Of a DNA stretch of 64,000 nucleotides, positions 1 to 10,599 are shown in pieces; position 1 is the first letter of the stretch; each line of letters starts with the position of its first letter. Under the pieces are notes generated by a model. It saw only the letters and a program-made list of their open reading frames with translations, was not told the DNA's origin and did no database searches. Position numbers and translations under genes: made by a program. Source of the DNA: Nomia melanderi (Eukaryota > Arthropoda > Insecta > Hymenoptera > Halictidae). The DNA lies in the NCBI RefSeq assembly GCF_051020985.1, contig NC_135008.1:8060001-8124000 (forward strand). The letters are read 5' to 3'.

Positions 1-209
1 AAAATTATAATTAATCGTGCAAATAGTACAGAGACAAACTCAATTCGTTTTTATTTATAATTTAAAATTCATTGCATAGTACAAGACAAACCTTCAATGA
101 TATTCATTTGCAGAGAAATGTGAAAGCCTTTTCGAAATTATTTTAAACATCTTTTTACTACAATTTTGCTATGATTATTTCCGTATGGCAATGGATACCA
201 AATTTGCAG
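1..209. other. AT-rich stretch, probably intron of the left-edge gene
   Basis: AT-rich with no coding signal. It ends in a plausible 3' splice site (TTTGCAG at 203-209), so it is read as the intron before the exon that follows. Confidence 0.3.
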
Positions 210-477
210 AGATCACTTGTGCAATCGATATTGCGGCGGAAGTCACACGGTTACGACGCCTCAGCAGAGAGTGATGCGAATGGGTCACTTTATCAGTCAG
301 TGGGGGCCGGAAGTGGTGCAGTTGACCGAAGGAATGATAAAGGGAACAGACGGAAAGCTGTATAGGGGTCGACCGCCACCTGGAAAAATTGACGTTTGCG
401 GACCTGCCTATTGTCAGGACAACGGAGACGAAGTAAAAGCTTCGGTAGTTATTCTTGAGTTTACTAAAGAGCATTAA
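210..477 (+). CDS. Possible terminal exon of an unidentified gene
   Basis: An open stretch of 89 codons follows a TTTGCAG acceptor and ends at TAA (475-477). One base of a split codon comes first. The product is unrecognised. It has four cysteines (an early CNRYC and later CGPAYC), a Gly/Pro-rich stretch (RGRPPPGK) and an acidic/Lys tail ending FTKEH. No transmembrane segment is visible. The open frame continues only 35 bases upstream of the acceptor, so this should be a last exon of a gene starting left of the window. A weak donor (GAA/GTAAAA near 431) could instead join it to the exon at 924. Length and codon composition support coding; the gene identity is unknown. Confidence 0.4.
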
Positions 478-490
478 AAGAGAAAATTAA

Positions 491-694
491 CCCTTTGCGG
501 ACGAATGTCGACATTTTGGCAGGATGAAAGTTTCATATTTGGAACGCTAAGGTGCAAACAGATGATTTAATTACTCGAACAGCAAGAAATCAGTACGTAG
601 TTTTCTGTTTGCAATTATGTAAGCAATCGATGTATAATTTAGCTTCATTTGCTGACCGTTTTCTGTACTTCGAGGAACTTTCGTCCGCAAAGGG
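491..694. mobile_element. TTAA MITE, family G
   Basis: A 204 bp element flanked by TTAA on both sides (487-490, 695-698). The terminal inverted repeats are CCCTTTGCGGACGAA at the left and its exact reverse complement at the right. A perfect palindrome AATGTCGACATT lies just inside the left end only. TTAA targets and CCCTTTG termini are typical of piggyBac-type non-autonomous elements. It begins 13 bases after the stop codon at 477. Confidence 0.85.
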
Positions 695-923
695 TTAATG
701 AAGCGTCATTTAATGAAAGGAGGTCACTCGAAATGAAACTTAGGATCTGAGTAAAAATGTGATTTTCCATGTTTTCAGAATTAAGCAGAATATGGAAAAT
801 GTAATTTTCTGTTCCTCATTGAATTTTTCAAAAATTTCTTCACGAATTAAGATAATTTTATTAATGTACAGTGTTTAGTTTTGAATTGATAGAGAATTGT
901 ATGTTTACGAAATAATTATTTAG

Positions 924-990
924 GAACGACCATTATCCGGTGCTACGTCTTCTCGAAAAGCTGCGGAGAAACAAGCATCGATTGTTCCAA
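924..990 (+). CDS. Possible short internal exon of the left-edge gene
   Basis: It follows ATTATTTAG (ends 923) and is followed by the donor-like CCAA/GTAAAT at 991. The 67 bases fit one carried base plus 22 codons, giving a basic, Leu-rich segment (VLRLLEKLRRNKHRLFQ). That frame continues openly into the exon at 1201. Another frame without splicing ends at TAG with a C-terminal SKL, so the frame is not settled. It starts in the same phase as the exon at 210, which would allow alternative last exons. Confidence 0.3.
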
Positions 991-1200
991 GTAAATTGTA
1001 GCTATTTCAAGATTATACATGATGAAAATAATAACTCAAATGCGTTAAACGTCGTTTTTATAGAAAGAAAGAGCTCAAAAAGGGTATCTAATGGTGTAGC
1101 TAGAGAAACTCCGGCGACAGAAGAGGTACAGCTGACAAAATCGTTAAATGCAGATAGATTCGAAGAACATTAATTAATAATCCTATATTTTTATTCGTAG

Positions 1201-1329
1201 TTCATGGAAGAAGTGCAAATGAAACAGACAGGTGAACAGGACAAAGAAGGAATGCGTCATCGAAGTTTGTATTCGGATCAAATGTATCATTACGAAATGG
1301 TGCAGGAAGAAGAAGACGTATATGGCTAA
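1201..1329 (+). CDS. Possible terminal exon, acidic tail, with poly(A) signal over the stop codon
   Basis: It follows a pyrimidine-rich acceptor (TTTTTATTCGTAG, ends 1200). 42 codons then TAA encode a hydrophilic, Met/Glu-rich tail that ends EEEDVYG. AATAAA at 1328-1333 overlaps the stop codon, which would be unusually close but is possible with a short 3'UTR. The product is not recognised. The phase matches the frame chosen for 924-990. Confidence 0.35.
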   Translation, partial: FMEEVQMKQTGEQDKEGMRHRSLYSDQMYHYEMVQEEEDVYG

Positions 1330-1553
1330 TAAAAATTCAATTGAATGGTCAATTCGCTGGTCTCGTGAAAATTTTATAATTATATTTTCAAAAATCTCTC
1401 TATAAAAAAAAAGAAGAAAACCAATTGTTGATCTCTCGTTACTTGAAACGATACACATCGAAGTTCAGTCGCCATTACTGTGGCGCTCGATGGTCGAGTA
1501 AAGTTTAAAGAATATTCTGCCACGACAGTTATAAATTATTCGATAATAAATAC
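1330..1553. other. Left-edge gene 3' end / spacer
   Basis: AT-rich spacer. I see nothing further except the AATAAA at 1328-1333 at its start. Confidence 0.3.
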
Positions 1554-1757
1554 TTAACACTAGAACTATACCGGGTGGGTCAAAACGACTAATTCCTTAT
1601 TTTTTCTGTTAGAATGACTTCAAACGTACAGATACTTCTTTAAGAAATGGTTAAAGAAGGTGATTCAGTAATACCTAAACTGAAGTATAAACCAATTGAA
1701 ATGTTAATAAATTCACGCATATAGCTTTTATAAAGAAATTTTCAAAATACGGTTTAA

Positions 1758-2222
1758 CAGGTTGAATGATATACAATACTAAATTATTTACAATATTTGT
1801 ATATTAAATTATTTAATTGAATTGCGTTGTTATTGTCGCAGGTATGTTCTGATGCATATCACCACGTTAGATAGCATTATTTCCAATATAGAAATGTTTT
1901 CAAATAATCCTCGTTTAACATGTTGAATGCCGCACGATTTCATAGAGCAAAATACACAAAATGAAAAAATATAATATTAAATCATTTGATTGAATTGTAT
2001 TGTTATTACTGCACGTACGTCTGGCTGAATGTCACCGCAGGCAGTATTATTTATAATATAGAAATGTTTTCAAATAATCATCGTTTAATTGAATGAACTA
2101 TTGTAATTCGATTTGGTTGGGGGTCACCGGTGACCCTCATGGCATTCGACGTGTTAATTGAGGAAATTGCAGTAACTGAATTTGGGTGGGGGTCACCGGT
2201 GACCCCCATGGTATTCAACGTG
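1758..2222. mobile_element. TTAA MITE family B (outer), split by a second family B element
   Basis: The ends are CAGGTTGAATG (1758) and GGTATTCAACGTG (to 2222), with TTAA at 1754-1757 and 2223-2226. The palindrome GGGGGTCACCGGTGACCCCC lies near the right end. The body is split at a TTAA (1915-1918 / 2154-2157) by the inner element. Confidence 0.85.
1919..2153. mobile_element. TTAA MITE family B (inner)
   Basis: A 235 bp element with ends CATGTTGAATGCC and GGCATTCGACGTG, and TTAA on both sides. The GGGTCACCGGTGACCC palindrome is at the right end. It is inserted within another family B copy. Confidence 0.88.
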
Positions 2223-2249
2223 TTAAGTGCTCGGTAGTTCTACTGTTAA

Positions 2250-2375
2250 CAGAGGAACGAATAAATGATCACACGATAAATAATACAAGACTACGATAGT
2301 CGTCGAAGGGTGAAAATAAATAAAAGAGAACAAGCAACCACAGGATCAACGGAAATCACCGTACAAACCCGTTCT
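2250..2375. other. Spacer between convergent transcripts
   Basis: A short AT-rich spacer between the nested elements and the presumed poly(A) site of the minus-strand gene. Confidence 0.3.
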
Positions 2376-2393
2376 TTTATTAAATGTTTTATT
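2376..2393 (-). terminator. Two tandem AATAAA poly(A) signals of the SH2 adaptor gene
   Basis: On the minus strand AATAAA occurs at 2393-2388 and 2381-2376, followed by a GT-rich stretch (GGGTTTGTACGGTG). This is the best candidate for the 3' end of the transcript whose stop codon is at 6890. Inferred from motif and position only. Confidence 0.4.
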
Positions 2394-3056
2394 ATTAAGA
2401 GGGAGTTTCGGAGTACACAAGACTATCTAGTGAAGTCGATTTGGAACATCGGTGGTCTGTCATGCTAAAACAAAAATACTGAATCGCACCGCGCACTGCG
2501 ACCGCACTAGATCGCTCTTCGTTATTGCACATCACACCGTTCGAGATCCGTTTACATGAAAGATGTGTACACAGCGCTCTCGAGTGTATAATTATTAATT
2601 ATTAATCATATCGGACTTATCTCGTATAACTCGGTTTGCCTCCGATCGCACACGGTTGTGTATATCTCCTATATATATAAAGGACTATACGGTAATATCC
2701 GGTAATATTACTGTATATATTTATATATATATATATATGTTCATGTATACGTATATCGTGTATATACGTTGGAGCTAAACGCTACGTCATATAAATTTCA
2801 AGGTACAGGAAGTATCTACAAAGGTTTTTACTTCTACCACATAATTCACGGCTTGCCTAGGTTTCCGTTTTCCCTCCTGTGTTTTACCATTTTTCTTGGC
2901 AATTTGCCGCCGATCTACGTGTCGCTAATACCTAGAAGAAAGATTACCATGAATTTACCACGCTACGATCTTTACGGGCGAAATTAACAGTGTACACGGG
3001 AACCGTTACGCAAGACCATCGGCTTAACGACAAAATTGCAATAAATATAATGTCAA

Positions 3057-3102
3057 ATAAATATATATATTTGTGTGTGTGTATATATATATATATATAG
3101 AT
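3057..3102. repeat. (AT)n/(GT)n microsatellite
   Basis: Compound dinucleotide tract: AT repeats, then GT repeats, then AT repeats again. Confidence 0.85.
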
Positions 3103-5340
3103 TATACTTTTTTTTTTCTTTGTAATCGTTCGTTAGGAGGGGGACAATATAATGTCTTAAACGTTAACATGGATATGCATTATTGATTACAGTTAATAAT
3201 ACTGGCAGCTTAAAGTACAACGTGTATGTCCCTATGAGTACGCGTGTACGTGTTCCGTGTAGGTGTGTTTCGTGTAACACGTGAAACTCATTGGAAAGAA
3301 ACGATTAATTGAAACCGAAGCGAAAGGAGAATCGGATCTGTAAACGTCGTGTAGTGTGGAATGATGTGGAGTACGGGTTAGCGCGACGATTCGCCCCGGA
3401 TTAGCGTTAACGGAGTTATATTCGCTTTCTCTTTCCCGCGAATATTGTGTACAATTTCATTGTGTCCGAGTTGCAATAGTCGGCGGTTCGTTTCGAAGCG
3501 AAATGAATTACTTGCTGGAATGGCAATGGTACTTTCCTCGGATTAGTGTTCGTTTCGAGTCACGCTAATTCAGAACTTAGTATAGATTTGTAACGAATGA
3601 GGAGGTACTGAGGAAAAGCGAATACCAGTGTTTCACGTGCGCTTCTTAAATAATATGTATCGCTAAAGGAAACTTTTAAAAAAGAAATCGAGAAGTATCT
3701 GTATTTCAATAAAAAAGCTATTAATATTACAACAAACGGATAATTGTATCTCATACTTACGAAGTAAATAAATACTACAGTTCAAACAGTACATAAACAG
3801 TATAATAAACAATTGTATTCGTAACATGTACTTCGAATAACTATGAAAAACATATTCTTTCCCTTCGGCAACGCTGAACAATCTTATAAAAAATCAATAG
3901 AGTAGTGGTAAAGAGAAGAAATCAAATTGAAACCGTTAGACCATTACTGCTTGATTAAAACACAGATTTGCTTTTTCTCAGTAACGTTCGACAAGAGAAA
4001 AGAAAAAACATTCCGGGATACTAAGTACGTTAATCGGTGAATTAAGTATACTAGTGTCGCGGGTCCTAATATATCCTACAGAAAGTTACAATTAAAATCT
4101 TTGGTTACGCGTCGCCGGTGCCAGCGACGAAACTAAAATTCCGCTCACAACCTGGCTGCGAATCGAGACCCTTAGCACGAAATAATTATTGTAACACCAC
4201 GGACGTCTCTCGTGTCGCGGCGGGCCGCGCGCCTCGTTGCTGGACTACCCGAAACATCTCGTTACAGCGACTTAATAGTTACCGTTAGTGCTAAACGCTA
4301 TAATTAGCAATATTGTTATCGTAATTACCGTAATTAATTTTAATCAGTATTATCGTTATGCGCTATGACTATTATCAGTATTAATATAATTATTATCGTT
4401 ACCAATAATCGTACGTACGAGAATATTGCACACAGCGACCAACAGACACGGATAAAGGGAACTAAGTAACAGATCACAGGTAAAACTAGGCTATCTCTGT
4501 AACAAATTGATATCACATGAAAAAATATGTATCGGTTGCCTCTTCTCACAGAAAAATCTCCCCAAAAATAAGAGACTGTCGGACGGATGACTCGGTTGGA
4601 CGAGCCATCGACGATTCGGATCGGCTGACCCCTCAACCGTTGCCCTAACGACGCGACATCGTGCTTTAACCTCTCGCCCCTCCCGCTCAAAGGTCAGCCT
4701 GGACGAATTAAACAAATTCATTTCCGCGTCCACAATCCTCTCCCAGTTTCGCACGCTCGCAAACACCAACGTAAAGAGTATATAATCTGTCGATCAGCTC
4801 GCTGGTCCTGAGCCTAACCGCTTGTCGACGACGACGAGCAACTTAAGAACCCTGACTAAATGATCTTACGATTAGCGGTAAAACTGTTTTTGGCAAATTT
4901 ATGAACGCCCAGCTGCTTAACGGATTCGCTGCCACCAGGACAATGTTAGAGGCGTCGATCCCTACTTTCGGGGTCTCTGTACGTTATGATTAGACTGCGG
5001 ATCTTCGTGCGAATCCAACTGTTTAAGAACACAATTCGAGTTATAGAGTTCCGATGGAAAATGGTTCCTCACGACCAACGTTATAAGAAGCATTACACTT
5101 TGTATATTTTATCCACGAATCAATGCAATTTTCAACATATCTCGTAAATGCACACGAAGTGTCTTCGTCAAACCTTGTCATCATAACGTAAAGACCTTCA
5201 GAGAACAACGTCAAAATGAAAATCCTTCTCCGTTGACCCCAACTTTCGCGTTAGAACTAGCTGATAACGAAGAGCATCGATGAAAAGCGATGTCTATCTT
5301 TGATTTCACGTGAGCGACTTATCAGCCGGTGTCCTTTGGC

Positions 5341-5371
5341 GCATCGTTGACACGCTGCGTATCAACGATGC
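5341..5371. other. Perfect 10 bp stem-loop
   Basis: GCATCGTTGA at 5341-5350 pairs exactly with TCAACGATGC at 5362-5371 around an 11-base loop. It lies in the presumed 3'UTR, so it could fold in the RNA. No function is known. Confidence 0.6.
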
Positions 5372-6889
5372 TATTGGCAGCGAAGACGCTAAGCCGCGCG
5401 TCCCTCCATTCGTTCGCTCCTCGTCGATCCGTAGTCCTCTCGCACGAACGTGAAACGCAAACTTAGCTCCGTTTTCTTTGGCTTCCAGCTCCAGTCGCGG
5501 TGGCCGCGCGGGCCAACCGCGTTGTGTTACTTACCTAAATACGTATCATCTCGCGCCCCGTTAGATTATCGGCTTGTAAGACAACGAGTCTGATCCCATC
5601 GATAGTTTCTTACATGAAACCCGTGGCCGCCCAGCCCACGAGCATAAGGAACAACCATTTTGTAAAGCTCTTGCGACAACCCTACACGAATCCTCTTCCA
5701 CTCAGGACGCCGGACTCCTAGATTCTTCGACACTTCTCAGCGAACACGGAGTTTCTCTTTCTCCTCTGGCTCCCGAGTCATTGGCCGTCACGATTTCCCG
5801 TGATCCGATCACCGCGAAAGCTGCCCTGCCGACCAATCGACCGCGGGGGATGAACTCTAGATCCACTACGCGAAAATAAAGCGCGCGAGATACAGGCTCG
5901 CGATAAGAATTCTCTTTTCTGGGGAAGACGAGACTGATCCGACCTCGAAGCGTCGTCATCGCTGGACTCCGCTGTTGCGTCCGTATCCTTAGTACAGTCG
6001 TGCCCGTTTAAGCGTCGCTCCTCTGCCCGCTTTGCGGTCGCGAGTCGATGAAAATTGTAGCAATCGTTGGTATATAGAATATTAAATTAGAATTCAAGTA
6101 TATTGGTACATCAAAATATACCGATTTCGTGAAACGAATGTTTGAATTTTCGTGTACGTTATAATAATTCAATACTAATCAGGAGCAATGATGTCGAAGG
6201 TAATATTGATAATAAATGAATGAAACACGAAGGAAACGATACGGTTTCAGATTATAATAATCTAGATAAATTAACTATATAATTTCTGACCGATTCTGTG
6301 TCTCCAAGGTAAACAAGTATCTACCATGATACTTACCCGAATAACGGTCGCGTCGCGGACCCGACTCGACGACAGTTAACCGGGCAATACTGTACTCCGA
6401 ATGAAACTGATCGTTCTCTATCGCTGACGAAGTTGCTCGACGAACGGACATGCAACCGTAAAGGATTTAGGTGAACGAATACGATGTAACGCCGAGGTCG
6501 CTCGCTCTCCGAGTTCACAGAAACTCCTCGCTGATTTGTACTGTATTTCTATTCCCGTCGGGCGCAGAGTTCCAATTGTCGACTTCGTTCCCCTCCACGT
6601 TTCGTCGATCAGCAATCTCGGAAGCTCGGAATGTTTTGTGATTAGCGGTGGTCTCGTAAAACGCGAGACGGCGTGGGGAGGGGAGAAATCGTGGGAAATG
6701 TTCTCATGGAAGTGCGACGCGTGTCGGCCGCTCGGTGTCGGTGGATTTTCCGTGGAGCAACGATCTTCTGTACACAGGAGAAGGTGCGTAGGTACGCTCT
6801 CGAAACGTTCCGGTATCACTGAATCTCATTGAATAAACGGGATATCAAAAAGATTGCGGAGCGCCTTAAACGGCGCTACGATAGATGCG

Positions 6890-7079
6890 CTACAAAAGCT
6901 GCGCTATGACCGGATGCAGAAGACACATGTGCTCGGCGCCGCGTATCGGAAGACGGTTCACGCTGAAGTGCCGGACCATTTCCGGTATACTGTCGAACGG
7001 CTTGCTGAACTGGCCGAGGATGTACGCGTTCAACTCCTCGTTCTTCTGGATACGCATGTGCATGAAACCGCGCGCGCTT
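6890..7079 (-). CDS. SH2 adaptor, last coding exon (C-terminal half of SH2 domain)
   Basis: Acceptor ATTCCAG is followed by one base completing a Lys codon, then 62 codons and TAG (6892-6890). It encodes residues 989-1050, the second half of the SH2 domain: GFMHMRI (central beta strand), YILGQFSKPFDSIPEMVRHF (helix B) and LPIRGAEHMCLLHPV at the end. This matches the SHB/SHF-family ending (PIKGAEHMSLLYPV in vertebrates). The protein ends eleven residues after GAEHM, as in the family. Plus-strand open frames over this exon are shadows. Confidence 0.93.
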
Positions 7080-7774
7080 CTGGAATGTTTAATAAGAATT
7101 ATGTTTATTGTTTCAATTGATGCATTCGATTGGCGAGAATAGGAGGAATTTAATTATTTCGGTGCGTATGTTCGATTCATAGGGAAAATTTGATTGTTCC
7201 AGTGAATACATTTGATTGATAATTAAGAAAATTTGATTGCTCTAGTTTGATTGTTGATAATAAAGAAAATTTCATTGTTCTAATTAATATATTTGATTGA
7301 TGGTAATAGAGAAAATTTTATTATTGCAGTGAATATATTTGACTGATAATTAGGAAAATTTGATTGTTATAATTAATACATTTGATTGATGACAGCACAG
7401 AAAATTTAATTATTCCAGTGCATATATTTGATTGATAATAAGAAAAAAGATTTGACTGTTCCAATTTGATTGACAATATTTGATACTGAGGAATGTGGAG
7501 ATTGAAAGATTGACAGTTCAGATAAACTGACCCCATCATTGGCCAAACCGGGTACCTCCAATTTATGAAGCTTTTGAAACTTTATCGTTAAAACACTTTA
7601 TCGACCATTTTTATTTTATGGAATTAACCGATTTGTCCAGTGAGTAGTTCAACTGAGACACGAGAATAAATCCTTTGTAGTATGTTTGCATCTTTTAGTA
7701 TGCTCCATGAAATCCAATTGAAGAATGAATGAATGTAAGAGGTAACGAATAAAGTGTACAGTTGTAAAGCTTAC
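7080..7774 (-). other. Intron within the SH2 domain
   Basis: 695 bp, donor GTAAGC and acceptor ATTCCAG, phase 2. It holds the AT-rich minisatellite at 7180-7480 and nothing else recognised. Confidence 0.85.
7180..7480. repeat. Imperfect AT-rich minisatellite
   Basis: About six to seven diverged copies of a unit containing GAAAATTTGATTGTTC then ATTTGATTGATAAT, spaced roughly 40-65 bases apart. It sits wholly inside the intron that splits the SH2 domain. Confidence 0.7.
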
Positions 7775-7894
7775 TTCAATGACAAAGAGTAATCCTGTTT
7801 GGTCGATTCGCTGTTCCTCACCAGGTAACTTCCTTCCCTCAGAAGTCGTAGGACAGCTTCTGCCTCGATTCTCGTGATGGATCCGTGGTACCAT
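7775..7894 (-). CDS. SH2 adaptor, exon with N-terminal half of SH2 domain
   Basis: 120 bp between CCTTGCAG and AA/GTAAGC. It completes a Gly codon and encodes residues 949-988. It opens with WYHGSITR, as SH2 domains do, followed by helix A (EAEAVLRLLREG) and the phosphotyrosine pocket strand SYLVRNSES. Arg974 is the invariant phosphate-binding residue. It ends DYSLSLK. The match to the SHB family (WYHGAISR...LVRNSET...YSLSLK) is close. Both flanking phases fit the neighbouring exons exactly. Confidence 0.95.
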
Positions 7895-8389
7895 CTGCAA
7901 GGAAACGAACAAACTTTTATCTGCTCGGAACGATGTCTGATACTCGGAAACTTTCACGGTATATATTAGACACGCTCTGTTAGCCTTTGAAGATCACTGA
8001 ATTCAAGGTAAAAGAACAATAGAAAAATACACAGTGAAACAATGTAAAGAAATGAAGGGAAAAAAATATAGAGAACAGCAGAGGAAGAAATAAACTATGA
8101 CAATTAGAATTAACTAATAATATTATAACACAAATTATATGACAATGTAATAAAACATTACACTACGAAAATGATATAAAAATACAACAATAGAAAATTA
8201 CACCACGAAAATGATATAACGATCTAATAATCCTCAAAGTAACACAGTCGCCAAAAATTTCCTACTCATTACCACTCGAATAAGTCTAAAATTAACGCAA
8301 CAACCATAATGCACTTACTCAGCTGCAACTAAACACGATTAACCCAACGCATTTTTGCCATTTCTTAAAAACTAGTTAACGCCCTTTAA

Positions 8390-8628
8390 CACGTTAAATG
8401 CCGTGGGGGTCACCGGTGACCCCCAACCAAATTAAATTACTACAGTTCACTCAATGACACGACGATTATTTGGAAACATTTCAATATTACAAATAATGAT
8501 ACTCAATTTCGTAACATTCAACTAAAAGAACGTGCAATAATAACAATGCAATTCAATCAAATGATTTAATATCATATTTTTTCCATTCTGTGTAATTTGC
8601 TTTATAAAATCGCGCGGCATTCAACGTG
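8390..8628. mobile_element. TTAA MITE family B
   Basis: 239 bp, TTAA on both sides, ends CACGTTAAATGCCG and CGGCATTCAACGTG. The GGGGGTCACCGGTGACCCCC hairpin is inside the left end only. Confidence 0.88.
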
Positions 8629-8803
8629 TTAACCGGCCACTTTCCGAGCGGGATGAGGGCAAGGTACGAGTATGGGGGAATTCTCGAAGTTTCGATGGGA
8701 CGCGGAAATTTCCTTCGGGTCGACTCTGGTCTGGAAGTGTCGTCATGCGCATGTTTTAGCCGATCCTTCGGAAGACCTAGTTTATGACCTGCTCGGTTAT
8801 TAA

Positions 8804-9004
8804 CACTAAAATTACCGAAGGGGTCAAATCGACCCACTTGACAATTTTTATTCTGCAAGTATTTCAACGACGAAAGCGTTTCTGCGAAAGATTTTCAATT
8901 AAATTTATGGATCTGTAGAGAAATCCTTAAATTAAGAAATCCATTGCTTTAATTTTTATAAAAAATTGGGAACAAATCACTCTAATTGCTCGGTAGTTTT
9001 AGTG
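8804..9004. mobile_element. TTAA MITE family A
   Basis: Ends CACTAAAATTACCG and CGGTAGTTTTAGTG. TTAA at the left, TCAA (a decayed TTAA) at the right. The subterminal palindrome GGGTCAAATCGACCC is inside the left end. Confidence 0.85.
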
Positions 9005-9335
9005 TCAAGACGGATGAAACGAAAATCTAAAGCCATTGTATGAAATTCCAAGGAACTAAGATAAACTTTACCTACCGCGACGGATAGATGACGGTTGTAG
9101 AAACTGAAACTCTAAAATATCGACGAAGGATAAACACTAAAATAAACTGTCTATCCCGTTCATGTCATAAACTAAACTTCGAGAATTTCTACTTACGGCG
9201 TTCCGCATAGGACGGAACAACAGCATTCGAATACCCCGCAAGATCTCCGAAAGCAAACGCGAAGTGACCGTAAGTGCGCATGGAGGTCGACGGCGACGCT
9301 CGTCTCTGGCGATCAAATAAATTCGAACGACGTAC

Positions 9336-9525
9336 CCTTGTCTCTCGAGAGGGAGGTCCACGTCGACGAGGTCGGCGGATCCACGCGCCGCGCTGATCTC
9401 CAACGGCAATCCGAGGCTCAGGCCGCCAGGCTTTTTCGGCGCGAGCTGACCCGCGCCGCCGGCGCTGTTCGCCCCGTTCCCGGCGTCCAGATTCAGTGTC
9501 ATCTTCGGACGCGCCAGCCCGCCGC
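9336..9525 (-). CDS. SH2 adaptor, linker exon before the SH2 domain
   Basis: 190 bp between ATTTCAG and GG/GTACGT, strong sites at both ends. It encodes residues 885-948, a Gly/Ala/Asn-rich linker (NGANSAGGAGQLAPKKPGG), then LSLGLPLEI, then ADLVDVDLPLERQG immediately before the SH2 domain. Vertebrate SHF has a similar junction (VPLEKQ before WYHG). Two bases complete the Gly codon from the preceding exon and two are passed on. High GC compared with the flanking introns. Confidence 0.88.
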
Positions 9526-9529
9526 CTGA

Positions 9530-10460
9530 AATGAGTCATGCGACAGTTAGACGCCATGAGATTCCCCCGGCGGGGGTGAACCATCGATTATACGCGTACG
9601 GGCGGAGCGCGGGCAGGAAACGCGTCTCGCTGGTGGATTTTATGGGCCGCCCTTCGTAATTGGAACAAATCGGAACTCGGTTTCGGTAAGATTCACGGCG
9701 ACAGCGAGCGGAGTCCCGTCGATACGTAACGACAGATTTTTATGGGACGCGGCTGGGGTGGGCCACATTCGAGAAGAAGTTTAATGAGGGACGTTTCGCT
9801 GATCGCACTCCCGTGGGACAAAATGGAGATTAATGGGAGAACGAAAAGAGACTTTGTGAATGTGGAATTGAATGGCGAGGGGTGGTAGGTGCGAATGACT
9901 GTTGATGGCAGGGGGTTGGATTTGGTCGCGGGGGAACTGTTGTTTAGGATGGAAGAAGGGGTGGAAGGTGAACGTTATGGGTAGATGGTTTCAATTTTTA
10001 TTGTAGGTGAAGTTGGGTAATTGTAATTATTATATTGCAGTATCTAGAATTATTTAGCGTAGGTTAAAGTATTGTAGGATGAATTTGTTGTGCGTGCGTA
10101 AGGGTGACCAGGTCGTATTGCGACGATCGGCGCCGGGATGTTTGGAAAATAGTGTGACTGCGTTTAGAAAATTTCGAGTCGCTGAAAGAATACGAGGAAG
10201 AGTGTCTGGAACTGAGCGACTGGACCGTGAGAGAAGCGTGTACGTGACTGCGTGAATTTTGACTATGGACGAAAGATGCGAGTTAGAAGGGTGCAAGGGT
10301 GAGAAAGACAGAGCGAATGGGGGTGTGTGTTAAAAGCGAGTGGGAATGCGTGCGAGGGGTACTTTTTGGTGAGAGAGCGTGAAGAACATTTTGTGCGTGA
10401 TGGAGAGTCGTGTGTTGGCCTTCGTGGTATTAAGTTGTATTTTTACGTGTTGTCCATACT
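9530..10460. other. Intron segment, G-rich, no feature
   Basis: A moderately GC-rich, purine-biased stretch with no recognisable gene or repeat. Confidence 0.3.
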
Positions 10461-10464
10461 GTTT

Positions 10465-10599
10465 CTTTATCTCATTAAATGCATATATATTGTTTCCTAA
10501 TTCTCTTTTTACTGAAGATCCACCTTTTCAATATCTATAATAATAGTAGCCCCACTATAAACTGGGGGCTTGTGCGGGATCACTATAATATTAAATAAA
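10465..10599 (+). mobile_element. Possible 3' tail of a retroposon
   Basis: It ends with a hairpin (AGCCCC ... GGGGGCT, 10547-10570) followed by a short A/T-rich tail ATTAAATAAATAAA. This resembles the 3' end of the truncated non-LTR element at 22236. No coding part remains, so this is tentative. Confidence 0.3.

Larger units (their letters stand above)
1558..2245. mobile_element. TTAA MITE family A, split by nested family B elements
   Basis: The ends are CACTAGAACTATACCGG (1558) and CGGTAGTTCTACTG (to 2245), bounded by TTAA at 1554-1557 and 2246-2249. The element is interrupted after 1753 by a family B element (1758-2222) that entered a TTAA and duplicated it. Confidence 0.85.
2394..6889 (-). 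other. Probable long 3'UTR of the SH2 adaptor gene
   Basis: About 4.5 kb after the stop codon without a TTAA element, while such elements occur every 1-3 kb elsewhere. It holds AT microsatellites (near 2680-2760 and 3060-3110), a TGTAGATA Pumilio-like site on the minus strand (2813-2820), a 10 bp perfect stem-loop at 5341-5371, and CpG-rich segments at 5380-6040 and 6333-6820. Open frames here occur on both strands and look like chance. Confidence 0.4.
7895..9335 (-). other. Intron before the SH2 domain
   Basis: 1441 bp, donor GTACGT, acceptor CCTTGCAG. It contains one family B element (8390-8628) and one family A element (8804-9004). The rest is AT-rich without recognisable content. Confidence 0.85.

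Noticed and set aside
6418..6832. 133-codon minus frame and 98-codon plus frame
   Set aside because: They lie just past the SH2 stop codon in the presumed 3'UTR and oppose each other; no support.
6854..7142. Two plus-strand open frames of 85-88 codons
   Set aside because: They are antisense shadows of the last SH2 exon, which is clearly coding on the minus strand.
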